From contig NZ_VJZS01000019.1 of NCBI RefSeq assembly GCF_007097385.1, positions 1-64,000 of the forward strand: a stretch of 64,000 bases of DNA. Direction: 5' to 3'. This document shows, piece after piece, positions 25,626 to 32,959 of the stretch (its first letter is position 1; each line of letters begins with the position of its first letter). Origin of the DNA: Flavobacterium sp. ZT3R18. GTDB taxonomy: Bacteria; Bacteroidota; Bacteroidia; Flavobacteriales; Flavobacteriaceae. The translations under genes were made by a program, and so were the position numbers. The notes beneath the pieces are model-generated. The model was not told the DNA's origin. It searched no databases and saw only the letters and a list, made by a program, of their open reading frames with translations.

Positions 25626-25668
25626 AAAAAAAAATCAAAAAAAGTACTTCTTTTTTTGATTTTTTTTA
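25626..25668 (-). terminator. AT-rich hairpin downstream of the 81-residue gene
   Basis: AATCAAAAAAAG and CTTTTTTTGATT pair and are bordered by A- and T-runs on either side, so it could act in both directions. Confidence 0.6.
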
Positions 25669-25690
25669 ATCTGTTTAATGCTGTAATAGC

Positions 25691-25936
25691 TTATTGCTGA
25701 GGCTTATTGTTGGCTTTGTCAAAGTTTTTTGACTTTTTTGGATATTTGTTATAGCTAATATCACTTGGGTTTTCGATGATACTTTTTATGGTGATCCAAT
25801 CTCCTAAGTTGTGTTTTTGAGCCATTTTGAAGTCTAAAAGATATACTCCACAAAAATAATTGTTGTTTTCATCTTGCTCCATTATTCCTGTAAAAACGCC
25901 TTTTTGTAACATTCTTTCTTCGTCTGCTTTGGTCAT
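25691..25936 (-). CDS. Small hypothetical protein
   Basis: An 81-residue soluble protein (MTKADEERMLQKGVFTG). The middle part (YFCGVYLLDFKMAQKHNLGDWITIKSI) looks like a small beta-rich fold; the C-terminus is Lys/Asn/Gln-rich and likely disordered. It has its own hairpin terminator. No family recognised. Confidence 0.55.
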   Translation of the reverse strand: MTKADEERMLQKGVFTGIMEQDENNNYFCGVYLLDFKMAQKHNLGDWITIKSIIENPSDISYNKYPKKSKNFDKANNKPQQ

Positions 25937-26040
25937 AATCTCTTTAATTTAAAATAATTCTGGTGCAAAGTTAAGCATTTATTGGGAATTATTGCGGGAT
26001 TGGAATTGGATCTTGTTGAGTACTTTGTTTCATCTCGTGC

Positions 26041-26153
26041 GCGTAAGGGATAGAAATAAGCTACCGAAGTAGCATGGATAGCCCGACCGCATTAGGGTAA
26101 AGGGCCGAATACTCGCAGCTAAGAGTAGGCCTTTTACCCTAATGGGGTTACGC
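26041..26153. ncRNA. Structured RNA-like intergenic element, possibly Flavo-1-like
   Basis: The element opens with GCGTAAGGGATAG and closes with GGGGTTACGCCC; the ends pair (GCGTAA with TTACGC). Inside are a GCTAC-CGAA-GTAGC hairpin (26060-26073), the single-stranded block GGATAGCCCGAC, and a long stem in which CATTAGGGTAAA (from 26090) pairs with TTTACCCTAATG (to 26144), capped by ACTC/GAGT. It is clearly more GC-rich than its surroundings. From memory the GGGATAG ... GGATAGCCCGAC pattern is a recurrent Flavobacteriia element and may correspond to the Flavo-1 RNA motif. The transcribed strand is not certain; the plus strand reads the motif as given. Confidence 0.55.
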
Positions 26154-26226
26154 CCAAATGGAAGTGATTTGGGTAGTTTTTAGAATTGGTTTGGTAGATA
26201 CGGCTGTTTGTGACTACCTTTGTTTT

Positions 26227-26772
26227 ATGGAAAAAGTATTTCGCCCGAGTCCTAAATCTTTCAAAAATACGTTTTGTGTTTTTCATGAAGTGTTACCTGA
26301 TAGGATAGAAGGTATGCCGGTGCAGTATGACAGTAAATCGGGGAGTAAATATTATTATACCAAGGAGGGGATGTATCGGTTGTCGAATCATTGGGGGAGA
26401 TTGGCCAATAGCAAATGGCGTTTGGAGCCGATGGAACCCGAAACAGAATCCAAATTTAAAATAGGTTTTGCCGCTTGGGAAGAATTTTATCCCGATAATG
26501 CGGAAGAAGAGTTGTATTATTTGGAGGCCAAATATGATAAGAGAACGGTTAATTATCAGCATAAAAAGAACCCCAATTATGATTCGAAAGCCATACTGAG
26601 AACGAGTTTTGATACAGCGAAAAGAATTAAACAAATTCGGAACTTATTTGAACTTAGCTCATGGGCCAAGTATTTTGATTATGAGGATATTGATGAATTG
26701 CGTAAGGAAATTATAGAGGAACTAATTTTTACCAATAAAGCATTGGAAGAAATAAAAAGAGAAATACAATGA
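26227..26772 (+). CDS. Hypothetical protein
   Basis: A 181-residue cytoplasmic protein starting at the ATG at 26227 (MEKVFRPSPKSFKNTF); an earlier in-frame ATG at 26158 would start inside the RNA-like element border and add a 23-residue stretch with no sense as a signal. The sequence has Tyr/Trp-rich beta-like regions (SKSGSKYYYTKEGMYRLSNH, WGRLANSKWRLE) and a helical C-terminus (IDELRKEIIEELIF). No family recognised. It is coupled to the next small gene by an ATGA overlap. Confidence 0.6.
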   Translation: MEKVFRPSPKSFKNTFCVFHEVLPDRIEGMPVQYDSKSGSKYYYTKEGMYRLSNHWGRLANSKWRLEPMEPETESKFKIGFAAWEEFYPDNAEEELYYLEAKYDKRTVNYQHKKNPNYDSKAILRTSFDTAKRIKQIRNLFELSSWAKYFDYEDIDELRKEIIEELIFTNKALEEIKREIQ

Positions 26773-26921
26773 GTAGAAACAACGAAGGGAACATCAAGAA
26801 ACACAACGACAAACTGCATAAAGCACAAGACAAAGCCAAAAAAGCAGCGATGGATCGTAAAGAAAAACTAAAACAGATTACTAAAAAGTTCAATGAGGAT
26901 AAGGCTTCGGAGAACAATTAA
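26769..26921 (+). CDS. Very small Lys-rich protein
   Basis: A 50-residue protein (MSRNNEGNIKKHNDKLHKAQ ... FNEDKASENN) predicted to be one long charged helix, highly basic. It starts within the stop of the upstream gene (ATGA) and ends 2 bp before the next gene, so it belongs to a three-gene run of small proteins. Function unknown. Confidence 0.55.
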   Translation: MSRNNEGNIKKHNDKLHKAQDKAKKAAMDRKEKLKQITKKFNEDKASENN

Positions 26922-26923
26922 AT

Positions 26924-27163
26924 ATGGATATCATGGATGAAAATAAATTTAGCGAACTAAAGAATGGTGTTCAGGAAATAATTGATTTTATTGCTAGCAA
27001 AAATGGGAAAGAAGCCAACAATAAATTAGTGGAAGTTAGCGAGGAATTAGATGAAATGCTGGATCATGCTGAGGAGGACGAAGACCTTATTGAGATTAGT
27101 AAGTATCAAGTATTATTGAATCAACTACAACAAAGAATAGTTTCGCTCGACGGACAATTATAA
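26924..27163 (+). CDS. Small acidic helical protein
   Basis: A 79-residue protein (MDIMDENKFSELKNGVQEII); a second ATG three codons in (26933) is an equally good start. It is helical and acidic (EELDEMLDHAEEDEDLIEIS), complementary in charge to the basic 50-residue protein just upstream. The two could interact, but that is a guess. It is followed 34 bp later by the YchJ-like gene. Confidence 0.55.
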   Translation: MDIMDENKFSELKNGVQEIIDFIASKNGKEANNKLVEVSEELDEMLDHAEEDEDLIEISKYQVLLNQLQQRIVSLDGQL

Positions 27164-27197
27164 TAGATTGTGATTAGACTAGATTTTATATAAAAAT

Positions 27198-27578
27198 ATG
27201 ACTCCTAATAATTGTTATTGTGGTTCTTCAGAACCTTTTGAATCTTGCTGTAATCTTTTTATCAATGGGATCCAAAAAGCACCAACGGCTTTGGCATTGA
27301 TGAAATCAAGATATTCGGCCTATGCGACCCATCAGGCGGATTATTTATTGGAAACAACACATAGCTCTCAAAGGAAGTATTATTCGAAAGAAGAAATTTT
27401 ACTTTGGGCGACAGCCAATCAATGGCAAAAACTGGAAATCATTTCGGTTACAGAAAATACAGTGGAGTTTAAAGCTTATTTCAAGGATGAAAATAATGTG
27501 AATCAAGTGCATCACGAGTTTTCGACCTTTAAGCAAGAAAATGGCAGTTGGTTTTATGTAGATGGAAAGTTTAAGTGA
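27198..27578 (+). CDS. ychJ: YchJ family protein (SEC-C motif)
   Basis: A 126-residue protein starting with a zinc-binding SEC-C-like motif (CYCGSSEPFESCC) followed by the family block ALMKSRYSAYATHQADYLLETTH and a closing NTF2-like fold (FSTFKQENGSWFYVDGKF). Family members are about this length in Bacteroidota (longer in E. coli, where a second SEC-C is present). Function is unknown. Confidence 0.9.
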   Translation: MTPNNCYCGSSEPFESCCNLFINGIQKAPTALALMKSRYSAYATHQADYLLETTHSSQRKYYSKEEILLWATANQWQKLEIISVTENTVEFKAYFKDENNVNQVHHEFSTFKQENGSWFYVDGKFK

Positions 27579-27608
27579 TTCTAGGTCCTAATTTTAAAAT
27601 AAAAAATT

Positions 27609-28403
27609 ATGAGGAAGTGTATTCAATTAGTAGCAATTATTTTATTTAGTGCAAGTTGTAAAAGTGTTGCTACGGCTCCGAAAGATGTTGTACAAACGGA
27701 ACCTACATTTGCTTACAAACAGCAAATGGAAAATCTGGAGAAGGGTATTTATTTTAGAGGAACTGGAAATGAACCTGATTGGAGTTTGAAAATAGCGGAG
27801 GAAACGATCGAATTTAGCTCCTTGAAACCTGGTTTTGAATCATTAAGAGGAACTCATGTAGATCCCATTCGAGCCATGGATGCCAATGTAAAAAGGTATC
27901 GAGTTACCACCGCAACGGCTACAATGAATATTCAAATCCAACAGCAGGAATGTGCCAATACGATGTCTGGGGATAAATCTCCTTATTCCGTTCGAATAGA
28001 AATTGCAAAAGGGAATTCAGGTGATTCAACGAATTTTAATGGTTGTGGGAACTACATTACCGACTCCCGTTTGCACGATATTTGGGTTTTAGAAAAACTA
28101 AATGGAGAAAATGTTAGCTTGACGGACTTCACGAAAGAATTACCAAATCTGGAAATAAATAGTTCTACCAATCAATTCATGGGATTTGCGGGGTGTAATC
28201 GTATGAATGGAGTAATTTTCTTCGAAATAGGATTGCTTCGATTTGCTAACACCGCCACTACAAGAATGGCATGTGGAGTAAATAATAAAGAAAACGAATT
28301 TCTTAAGACATTGCAAAGTACTACAACCTATAAAGTAGAAAACATGCGTTTGACACTGAGCAACCCATCAGGAGTGGAGTTAGTGTTCAAAAAAGTAGAT
28401 TAA
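27609..28403 (+). CDS. META domain lipoprotein
   Basis: A 264-residue lipoprotein (signal IQLVAIILFSASC, Cys17). The first half (GIYFRGTGNEPDWSLKI ... YSVRIEI ... FNGCGNYI) is a COG3650-type domain, the second half a META/HslJ-like domain with WVLEKLNGENVSL and FAGCNRMNG, closing in the strand GVELVFKKVD. META proteins are envelope proteins linked to motility or antibiotic tolerance in other groups. Clear neighbours give no clue. Confidence 0.85.
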   Translation: MRKCIQLVAIILFSASCKSVATAPKDVVQTEPTFAYKQQMENLEKGIYFRGTGNEPDWSLKIAEETIEFSSLKPGFESLRGTHVDPIRAMDANVKRYRVTTATATMNIQIQQQECANTMSGDKSPYSVRIEIAKGNSGDSTNFNGCGNYITDSRLHDIWVLEKLNGENVSLTDFTKELPNLEINSSTNQFMGFAGCNRMNGVIFFEIGLLRFANTATTRMACGVNNKENEFLKTLQSTTTYKVENMRLTLSNPSGVELVFKKVD

Positions 28404-28543
28404 GGATTTGAATCCTTGAACTATTTTTTTGAGGAAATACCATTTGTCAATCCAATGGTTTTGGTGTAATTTTTAAAATAGAGTTCGATTACCAATCAAA
28501 GCGTTAGTAATCGAAATCTGCTTTTAATTAAAAATAATATGAT

Positions 28544-28683
28544 TGTCCGTATTGATACCTAAAGGATGTTTTTTTGACACAGATTCCACAAATTTCCACA
28601 AATTGAATACTCTGTTATATTGAAAATCTGTGCTAATCTGTGGAATTTGTGTCAGTTTTTTTTGTCAGGTATGATTACGGACA
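28544..28683. repeat. 140-bp imperfect inverted repeat
   Basis: The outer arms TGTCCGTATTGATACCT (28544-28560) and AGGTATGATTACGGACA (28667-28683) are near-perfect complements. Inside are a second pair, TGACACAGATTCCACAAATT and AATCTGTGGAATTTGTGTCA, close to complementary. The intergenic interval 28404-28764 contains nothing else. Confidence 0.65.
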
Positions 28684-28764
28684 AGCATTAAAAATAATAA
28701 TAATTACTCAACCTCTGAAAACTGTGACTGTGACTGAAAACTTCTACTTGAATAGTTACAAAAG

Positions 28765-29709
28765 TTATTTAGCTTCCAATATTTTTTGACTGTAGTAAGC
28801 GATTTCAGATGTTATTTTACCTTTGTCATTAAAAGTGTCTATAAACATCATAGGCAATACAATATTTTTATTATCGGATTTTCGGATTACCCTAATTTTC
28901 CACCAGGATTGCACAATTCTGGGATCATCCAATTCATAATGCAAATAATCAGGATATCCCACTTGATCCATACTGACTAGCTCAAACATTTCGAACATTT
29001 TTTTGTCATTTTCTTTTTGTTCTGCCAATGTGTATTCTTTGTGAATATCGATTGAATTGATATCCATAAAAGTAGCTTTCTCATCATAAAAGCTATAGGC
29101 TTTGTCAAAATCTTTATTTTCAAAGGCATGTACCATTTTTCGAACCGTATTGATATTTTCATGATGATTGTAGATTTCTCCATTTTTTCTATCCGCATAA
29201 CTTTGATTGATTTCATCGTTCACCGTACTTGTCGAATAGTTAATCATCATTTTGATTTTGTTGTTTTTATCTACCGTAAATAAGCGGTGTATAGGTCTGT
29301 CTATTTTTACGCCAGTTTCCTTTTGTACTCCTTTTACATCTTCCCAAGTTTGCACCCAAACCAAGTCTTTTTGATCAGCATCTTTATATTCTAATGCATC
29401 GGGATAAGCTCCTTTTGAGCGTTTAATACTTGGATAGTCTATGTTGTCTTTCCATGTTTTAACAGTCTTTAAAAATGCCGCTTTATCCATTCCTTTATCG
29501 TCCTTATTGGTAGTGGTACCACTGTACGATTTAAAATCATCAGCTAAATAGCTGGCTACTTTGTTTTCGTCTCCACTAACAAAGGCTTGGGTCATGGCCT
29601 CTACCGTAGTTATAGCAGGATGCTCTACATAAATAGTACCATTTGTTTTTTTTTGGGAGTACGTGATGCAAGTTGCGATCAACAATACAATTGAAATACA
29701 TTTTTTCAT
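28765..29709 (-). CDS. Exported protein with two NTF2/SnoaL-like domains
   Basis: A 314-residue protein with a signal peptide (CISIVLLIATCITYSQ). Two NTF2-like cone folds can be inferred: the first around TVEAMTQAFVSGDENKVASYLADDF (residues 36-60), the second around TVRKMVHAFENKDFDKAYSFYDEKATFMDI (about 188-217). Each has the usual helix-strand lead-in of SnoaL-like proteins. No enzymatic residues can be assigned. It is monocistronic and divergent from the oxygenase gene. Confidence 0.75.
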   Translation of the reverse strand: MKKCISIVLLIATCITYSQKKTNGTIYVEHPAITTVEAMTQAFVSGDENKVASYLADDFKSYSGTTTNKDDKGMDKAAFLKTVKTWKDNIDYPSIKRSKGAYPDALEYKDADQKDLVWVQTWEDVKGVQKETGVKIDRPIHRLFTVDKNNKIKMMINYSTSTVNDEINQSYADRKNGEIYNHHENINTVRKMVHAFENKDFDKAYSFYDEKATFMDINSIDIHKEYTLAEQKENDKKMFEMFELVSMDQVGYPDYLHYELDDPRIVQSWWKIRVIRKSDNKNIVLPMMFIDTFNDKGKITSEIAYYSQKILEAK

Positions 29710-29866
29710 GTTTACTACTATATTTAGTTAAAAAAAAGGATTAAATTTAACAAAAAAATATTGATTATCAGTGCTTTATGTTTATTTTATTTTAAATACA
29801 GCATTGCTGATTTTAATTAGTCTACCTTGTCCCGTTGGAACTATTTTCAGTCCATCACAATTGGAT

Positions 29867-30460
29867 ATGGAAAACAACTTTGAGGCTTTGATTGCTACTT
29901 ATATTGAAAATAAAGTGGGCATATCTGAACATTTTTTGAGTAATGATTTGGCCAATAATTTAAAGCAGAACTTATGCGCTTTAAATGAAAATAGCCAATT
30001 ATCCGCAGCAGGGATTGGCAATTCAGAGAAGCTGTCCTACGATGGAGCCATTCGAAGCGATTCTATCTATTGGCTCGACAAAAAACACAACAATGCTTTC
30101 GAGAATGAATTTTTTGTGCAAATAGAAGCCTTTATACTTTATTTGAATGAAAGTTGTTATGCCGGAATTACTGGGTATGAATTTCATTATTCCTTATATG
30201 AAGCAGGCGATTTCTATCTAAAGCATCTCGACCAATTTAAGAATAACCCAAGTCGAAAATACTCTATGATTAGCTATCTAAACAGCGATTGGCAAGAAAG
30301 CGATGGGGGAGAGCTACTCATTCATCAACTGAATAACAATCAAAAAATAAGCCCTACTCAAGGCAAAACCGTTTTCTTCAAAAGTGACGAACTCGTTCAT
30401 GAGGTTTTGGTTACCAAAAATACCAGAATGAGTATCACAGGTTGGCTTAAGAGCGACTAG
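29867..30460 (+). CDS. 2OG-Fe(II) oxygenase (prolyl-4-hydroxylase-like)
   Basis: A 197-residue protein when started at the ATG at 29867; an in-frame upstream ATG would add 32 hydrophobic residues that fit neither a signal nor the fold. The iron triad is visible as His and Asp of YLKHLDQF and the distal His of DELVHEVL, with Arg of TRMSITGW for 2-oxoglutarate. YSMISYLNSDWQESDGGELL is the conserved core strand. It likely hydroxylates a protein or small molecule. It is convergent with the next gene, with only 4 bp between the stops. Confidence 0.85.
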   Translation: MENNFEALIATYIENKVGISEHFLSNDLANNLKQNLCALNENSQLSAAGIGNSEKLSYDGAIRSDSIYWLDKKHNNAFENEFFVQIEAFILYLNESCYAGITGYEFHYSLYEAGDFYLKHLDQFKNNPSRKYSMISYLNSDWQESDGGELLIHQLNNNQKISPTQGKTVFFKSDELVHEVLVTKNTRMSITGWLKSD

Positions 30461-30464
30461 TGAA

Positions 30465-31259
30465 TCAGTGAAAAAGCAATGCTATCATTATTTCTATGAA
30501 AATTAGAATAATAACGATCCATTCTAATCGGGAGCTCTCTCGCACATTCAAAACATCGGTAAAAAGTCTAAGATTATCTTCAACAATATCAAGTCGATAA
30601 TCAAGATCTTTGAAACGTGGATTGATGTCAAAATTAGTTTTGAGATGGCGGTTTAATAAATGGAGTTCCTCATTGTCCCATACTATATTTGGGTCATCAA
30701 GAATGTAAAGATTATCAACAATGCTGTTTTTTACATTCAATACTTTTCCGATATATTTGAGTAAATTAATTTTAGAAATACTCAATTTTCCATGTTGTTC
30801 CAATTCTAATATGTATTCTCTCGAAGAGGTAATAAGGGCATCTGTTAGCACCTCATAATAATCTAAAGCAACAGACTGCCCAATATTGAGCATTATGATT
30901 CTTAAAACTGAAGGGTCAACATAGGGCACCAAAACATAGTCGTTTTTGATAACCACTTTTGAAATGCTTTTATCAATTTCTATTAGGTATTCTTCAAACA
31001 AATCCAAATAAACAATTGTAGTGGCATAATTTTGGACAAAGAGGATCAACTCTTTTTTTTCGACTGCGGTATAATTAGCAAAAACAACCACACCATAATC
31101 GAATATATACAGGTATCGCTTTTTATCACTCAAAGTGTAAAAAATTTCCGAAGGAGAACCGGAATAAGGTTCTATTCCAAATTCAGCTCGTAATTTTTTA
31201 ATGTTAAAAGCTTCCGCTATTTGAATGGCTTCAATTTTGATTAAATCGGCTTCTTTCAT
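30465..31259 (-). CDS. RMD1/Sif2 (DUF155) family membrane protein
   Basis: A 264-residue protein with a DUF155 core (IFYTLSDKKRYLYIFDYGVVVFANY ... LNIGQSVALDYYEVLTDALI) and a C-terminal tail-anchor (LEWIVIILIFIEIMIALLF). The family includes yeast RMD1 and mitochondrial RMND1; bacterial members are tail-anchored inner-membrane proteins of unknown role. Length is typical. The gene is single. Confidence 0.82.
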   Translation of the reverse strand: MKEADLIKIEAIQIAEAFNIKKLRAEFGIEPYSGSPSEIFYTLSDKKRYLYIFDYGVVVFANYTAVEKKELILFVQNYATTIVYLDLFEEYLIEIDKSISKVVIKNDYVLVPYVDPSVLRIIMLNIGQSVALDYYEVLTDALITSSREYILELEQHGKLSISKINLLKYIGKVLNVKNSIVDNLYILDDPNIVWDNEELHLLNRHLKTNFDINPRFKDLDYRLDIVEDNLRLFTDVLNVRESSRLEWIVIILIFIEIMIALLFH

Positions 31260-31508
31260 ATAAAGATGCTATTTGTTTTTTATTGCAACCTATAAAGTAG
31301 TTTAAAGTTAGCTATTTATGTTTTAGGAATGAAATATACAATGCCATTTTTTATATAAAAATAATTAGAAATAACATTTGGAGAAAGGATCTCTAAAATA
31401 ACAGCAAGACAAGGAGAATAAATTATAGAACTTTTTCAAAGGATTTGGCAAGTGTTTTATTTAAAACAAGTAACTTAGTATGTTGTAAATCAATTAAATA
31501 AAATCAAA

Positions 31509-31874
31509 ATGAAAGAGCAAAACAATACATCAGATTCAAATGGCTTAAATCTAAATAAGAAAGATAAAAACAAATTGCCGGATTCCCTTTTGTATCCTCC
31601 AGAAGAAGATATTTATAGAAAATTCCATAAAGAAAGTGAAATAGATCCTGAAGATATTTCTAAAATGAAAGCGCCGGTTGAAATAAATAATGTTAGCAAA
31701 TTGAATGAAAAAGATTTTGATGAAGATATGTCTGGTGGGGATTTGGATGTTCCAGGTTCTGATTTGGATGATGAATTTGAAAACATAGGAAATGAAGACG
31801 AGGAGAATAATCATTACAGCATTGGAGGAGACAGTCATAGCAATTTAGACGAGAATACGGGAAATAAAGATTAA
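31509..31874 (+). CDS. Acidic low-complexity protein
   Basis: A 121-residue, strongly acidic, probably disordered protein (SLLYPPEEDIYRKFHKESEI, then SGGDLDVPGSDLDDEFENIG). YPPEEDIY is the only motif-like block. Its C-terminus is Gly/Asn/Asp-rich. It is followed by a 114-bp gap and another acid-tailed gene on the same strand. Function unknown. Confidence 0.6.
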   Translation: MKEQNNTSDSNGLNLNKKDKNKLPDSLLYPPEEDIYRKFHKESEIDPEDISKMKAPVEINNVSKLNEKDFDEDMSGGDLDVPGSDLDDEFENIGNEDEENNHYSIGGDSHSNLDENTGNKD

Positions 31875-31988
31875 TGCCTTGATAACTATCGGTATTAATT
31901 TAATATTTAATCGCTCATAATTTAAAAGCGTTTATTTTTTTGGTATTTTTACGGATAAGCATTAAACGATACAAGTAAAAGACTAAAT

Positions 31989-32507
31989 ATGTCACAAAGA
32001 GACAGAACCCATCAAATGCCAATTTACAAAAAGGCAGAAGATATATTCAAACTTACCGAAGGCTTAATACAAATTATCCCAAAAGAAGACGAATTTTTGC
32101 AAGAAACAACCGTTCGCTTTATGATGGAAGACGCTATGACCATCCCCGCCAAGATTGCAGGAGCAGAGGCAGCTGATTTATATGATTTACGAATGGAAAA
32201 CGCAGCAATTATTCGCAAAGCAGCACGAAATTTATATGTTCAGGCCGGAAGTTTGCGCTATCATGGAGTCGATAATGTAGAATATATCGATTTGCTTCGA
32301 AAGGAAATTGATGAGTTTCGCCTGTTGTTCATCGCCTGGGTGGCGAGTTTTGATGTATGGAATTACATCAAAGACGACTGGGGTTTGTTCAATCCACCCG
32401 GAGTAAATGCCCATGACAAAGACCTAGATGAAGATATTCCTTTTAATCCAGACGATTTTTTCGGCTTTGATCCCGATGCCGATTTTGATGAGGATGATGA
32501 AGAGTAA
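31989..32507 (+). CDS. Helical-bundle protein with acidic tail
   Basis: A 172-residue protein. The first 120 residues have the pattern of a four-helix bundle of the S23/Avd kind (MPIYKKAEDIFKLTEGL ... IPAKIAGAEAADLYDLRMENA ... LRKEIDEFRLLFIAWVASF). The last 40 residues are Asp/Phe/Pro-rich and disordered (FNPDDFFGFDPDADFDEDDEE). No retroelement or reverse transcriptase is adjacent, so a diversity-generating role is not supported. Confidence 0.6.
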   Translation: MSQRDRTHQMPIYKKAEDIFKLTEGLIQIIPKEDEFLQETTVRFMMEDAMTIPAKIAGAEAADLYDLRMENAAIIRKAARNLYVQAGSLRYHGVDNVEYIDLLRKEIDEFRLLFIAWVASFDVWNYIKDDWGLFNPPGVNAHDKDLDEDIPFNPDDFFGFDPDADFDEDDEE

Positions 32508-32569
32508 GGATGTTGTATTCTAATAAATGTTTTCATTTGAATATTGTTACGATTATAAATTTTGTTTTT

Positions 32570-32959
32570 ATGTACATCCCCATTTTAGTTACAGCAGCCA
32601 TTATAAAAAAAGAGTCTAAAATTCTAATAGGCAAGCGCGCTCCAAACAGGCATCTTGCAGGTTATTGGGAGTTTCCAGGTGGGAAAATGGAGACTGGTGA
32701 AACGCCTCAAGAATGCTTAAAAAGAGAGATCAAAGAAGAACTTGGAATTATTATAAAAGTGAATGATTTCTTCATGGAAAATGAACATCAATATGACCAG
32801 AAGATGATATATCTTAAGGCTTTTGAATGTGAATATGTTTCGGGTGAAATAGTATTAAAGGATCACGATCAAATAGAATGGGTAGAAGTTTCTGAATTTG
32901 TAAATTTTGAATTCGCAGCTGCCGATATTCCTTTTATCAATGCTTTGAATGGAGAATAA
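32570..32959 (+). CDS. Nudix hydrolase, MutT-like
   Basis: A 129-residue protein starting at the ATG at 32570 (MYIPILVTAAIIKK); a longer frame from 32510 would add 20 residues unlike the family. The Nudix box GX5EX7REUXEEXGU is complete: GKMETGE, seven residues, then REIKEELGI. RAPNRHLAGYWEFPGGKME is the typical sequence before it. The fold hydrolyses nucleoside triphosphates, in MutT 8-oxo-dGTP. The stop overlaps the start of the nuclease-helicase gene by 11 bp, so the two are translationally linked. Confidence 0.9.
   Translation: MYIPILVTAAIIKKESKILIGKRAPNRHLAGYWEFPGGKMETGETPQECLKREIKEELGIIIKVNDFFMENEHQYDQKMIYLKAFECEYVSGEIVLKDHDQIEWVEVSEFVNFEFAAADIPFINALNGE

Noticed and set aside
31989..32507. 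Diversity-generating retroelement accessory (Avd) protein
   Set aside because: Only a resemblance in helix pattern; no reverse transcriptase, template repeat or variable gene nearby.
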